Positions 63,220 through 64,000 of a stretch of 64,000 nucleotides of DNA are shown here, in pieces. Origin of the DNA: Clostridiales bacterium. GTDB lineage: Bacteria > Bacillota > Clostridia > Oscillospirales > Oscillospiraceae. Made by a program: the position numbers and the translations under genes. The stretch lies in assembly GCA_902363045.1 (NCBI GenBank), contig CABIYX010000001.1, forward strand, positions 197,937-261,936. Reading direction: 5' to 3'. The notes beneath the pieces are model-generated. The model was given only the letters and a program-made list of their open reading frames with translations. It was not told where the DNA came from and did not search any database. Numbering within the stretch: position 1 is the stretch's first letter; each line of letters starts with the position of its first letter.

Positions 63220-63276
63220 TTGACAGTGAGGAGGCCCTATGCTATTATGATAGCAAGAAATTCGCAATAATGCGAA
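63220..63276 (+). promoter_or_regulatory. Promoter of the cro-like gene with operator
   Basis: TTGACA (63220-63225), 17 bases, TATTAT (63243-63248). The perfect operator TTCGCA-ATAA-TGCGAA (63261-63276) lies just after the start site. Confidence 0.85.
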
Positions 63277-63296
63277 CCTAGAAAGGAGTGGGCACA

Positions 63297-63506
63297 TTGC
63301 GAGTGGACATTGCAAGGCTCAGAGGAAAAATTTCTGAGTGCGGAATGACGCAAGAAAAGTTGGCTCATGCTATGTCAATTGATAAGAGTACCCTTTCAAG
63401 AAAGATGAAAAGCGAAGCGCTTGACTTTTCTGTAGGGGAAATGCATCAGATTGCAGAGATTTTGAGCTTGAGCAAAGAAGAAGCAGGCGAAATTTTTTTA
63501 TCATAA
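63297..63506 (+). CDS. Cro-like helix-turn-helix protein
   Basis: 69 residues: MTQEKLAHAMSIDKSTLSRKMK is the helix-turn-helix, and the rest (SVGEMHQIAEILSLSKEEAGEIF) completes a five-helix XRE domain with nothing added. Divergent from the S24 repressor, as Cro is from CI. TTG at 63297 lies eight bases after GAAAGGAG; GTG at 63288 would overlap that site. Confidence 0.88.
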   Translation: MRVDIARLRGKISECGMTQEKLAHAMSIDKSTLSRKMKSEALDFSVGEMHQIAEILSLSKEEAGEIFLS

Positions 63507-63508
63507 AA

Positions 63509-63524
63509 TTCGCATTATTGCGAA
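63509..63524. promoter_or_regulatory. Fourth operator
   Basis: TTCGCA-TTAT-TGCGAA, a perfect copy two bases after the cro-like stop; it may damp read-through into the next early gene. Confidence 0.75.
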
Positions 63525-63547
63525 TTTTGGGGAGAGGGGGTGAGAGG

Positions 63548-63712
63548 ATGTTTGTTTTGACCACGGAGTATGAATTGACAAAAGAAACAAAAAGAATCCT
63601 TCGTGAGCAGTTCAAGAAAGAGACCGGGGAAGATTGCATTGTCTTGGATTTAGGCATGAAGGTCACGCAGATTTCCGTTAAAAAGGACAGCGCCACCGGC
63701 GGCAACCGGTGA
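63548..63712 (+). CDS. Small hypothetical protein of the element
   Basis: 54 residues, MFVLTTEYELTKETKRILREQFKKETGEDCIVL..., an amphipathic helix followed by a short beta segment. Similar short proteins occur in the early regions of Firmicutes prophages, with no known role. GAGGGGGTGA precedes the ATG. A hairpin (CACCGGC/ACCGGTG type, about 63689-63719) overlaps the stop codon and may terminate the transcript. Confidence 0.65.
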   Translation: MFVLTTEYELTKETKRILREQFKKETGEDCIVLDLGMKVTQISVKKDSATGGNR

Positions 63713-63730
63713 CGCTGACAGGGCCCTGAT

Positions 63731-63904
63731 TCACAGGCTGAAATCCGGGGACGATACATGGTCGTTGAATTTCTTGCTCTCAATTTCCTTCAGCTCATTT
63801 TCGGCATGAGTATACATTTCGTAGACTTCTTCTACGGATGTATCTTCTGTTGTATGAGCCTTGACATAAATGAGGGCCAAATCTTGGATTAGTTCTGGTT
63901 TCAT
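63731..63904 (-). CDS. Small hypothetical protein of the element
   Basis: 57 residues, MKPELIQDLALIYVKAHTT...VEEVYEMYTHAENELKEI: mostly helical and acidic. No family recognised with confidence; the pattern fits small prophage proteins. AGGAGGTG lies six to eight bases before the ATG at 63904. It is antisense to the early-gene direction. Confidence 0.6.
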   Translation of the reverse strand: MKPELIQDLALIYVKAHTTEDTSVEEVYEMYTHAENELKEIESKKFNDHVSSPDFSL

Positions 63905-63941
63905 AGGATTCACCTCCTATTACAATGTATTTACGGTCTAA

Positions 63942-63967
63942 GGCACGGCAGCCAGCCGTGTCTTTTT
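63942..63967 (+). terminator. Stem-loop with T-run near the right edge
   Basis: GGCACGGC / GCCGTGTC, then TTTTT. It lies upstream of the 57-residue minus-strand gene; which transcript it ends is unclear. The last 30 bases show no gene. Confidence 0.55.
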
Positions 63968-64000
63968 CCGCATCGTTGCCAAAGCTGTTAGAATGAGAGG

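Overview
The window looks like a chromosomal segment of a GC-rich, endospore-forming Clostridia, most likely Oscillospiraceae (Flavonifractor/Lawsonibacter-like). The basis is the codon use and GC level, a SpoIVB peptidase, a SpoIIQ-like M23 protein, S-layer-homology (SLH) proteins, TRAP transporters and many TTG/GTG starts behind strong AGGAGG sites. The genus is an inference and no rRNA or tRNA is present to fix it.

Layout. 1-3.5 kb: end of an RND efflux adaptor and its pump. 3.6-7.1 kb: M16 and M23 peptidases, DUF3870 and an M19 dipeptidase. 7.3-13.8 kb (minus strand): an SLH/NlpC-P60 surface protein broken by a 9-base G/C homopolymer, a transglutaminase-fold protein and a DUF819 transporter with a long structured leader. 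14.4-20.1 kb: a lipoprotein, a CDF metal exporter, a two-component system and an HtrA protease. 20.2-39.1 kb: a large sugar-acid (hexonate) catabolic region with two GntR regulators. One part looks like an idonate/ketogluconate route (zinc dehydrogenase, KduD/IdnO-like SDR, FGGY kinase, 6-phosphogluconate dehydrogenase). The other is a D-galactonate route (DgoD, DgoK, KDPG/KDPGal aldolase). A TRAP importer, an AEC carrier, UxaA, a LarA-like protein and two 2-hydroxyacid dehydrogenases accompany them. 39.3-40.7 kb: a nucleotidyltransferase/amidohydrolase pair. 40.8-44.5 kb: an AT-rich accessory island with a membrane-anchored XRE regulator, secreted proteins, a DUF1906 protein and gene debris. 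44.6-59.4 kb: inositol monophosphatase, TrkA/TrkH potassium uptake, a K+-dependent membrane pyrophosphatase, SpoIVB, an Rrf2 regulator, a second SLH protein and a MacAB-like ABC exporter.

59.6-64.0 kb is the left end of an integrated element, probably a prophage: a tyrosine integrase, then a lysogeny switch (S24/CI-like repressor and Cro-like protein with four TTCGCA-N4-TGCGAA operators). Between integrase and repressor lies the most unusual part of the window: an array of four type I toxin-antitoxin-like cassettes. Each has a 27-28-residue hydrophobic peptide, a convergent antisense RNA sharing the terminator hairpin, and a Shine-Dalgarno-sequestering leader. The cassettes are separated by 26-bp palindromes whose interiors change while staying palindromic. 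An extra structured small RNA sits between cassettes 3 and 4.

All calls are from reading the sequence; no database search was run.
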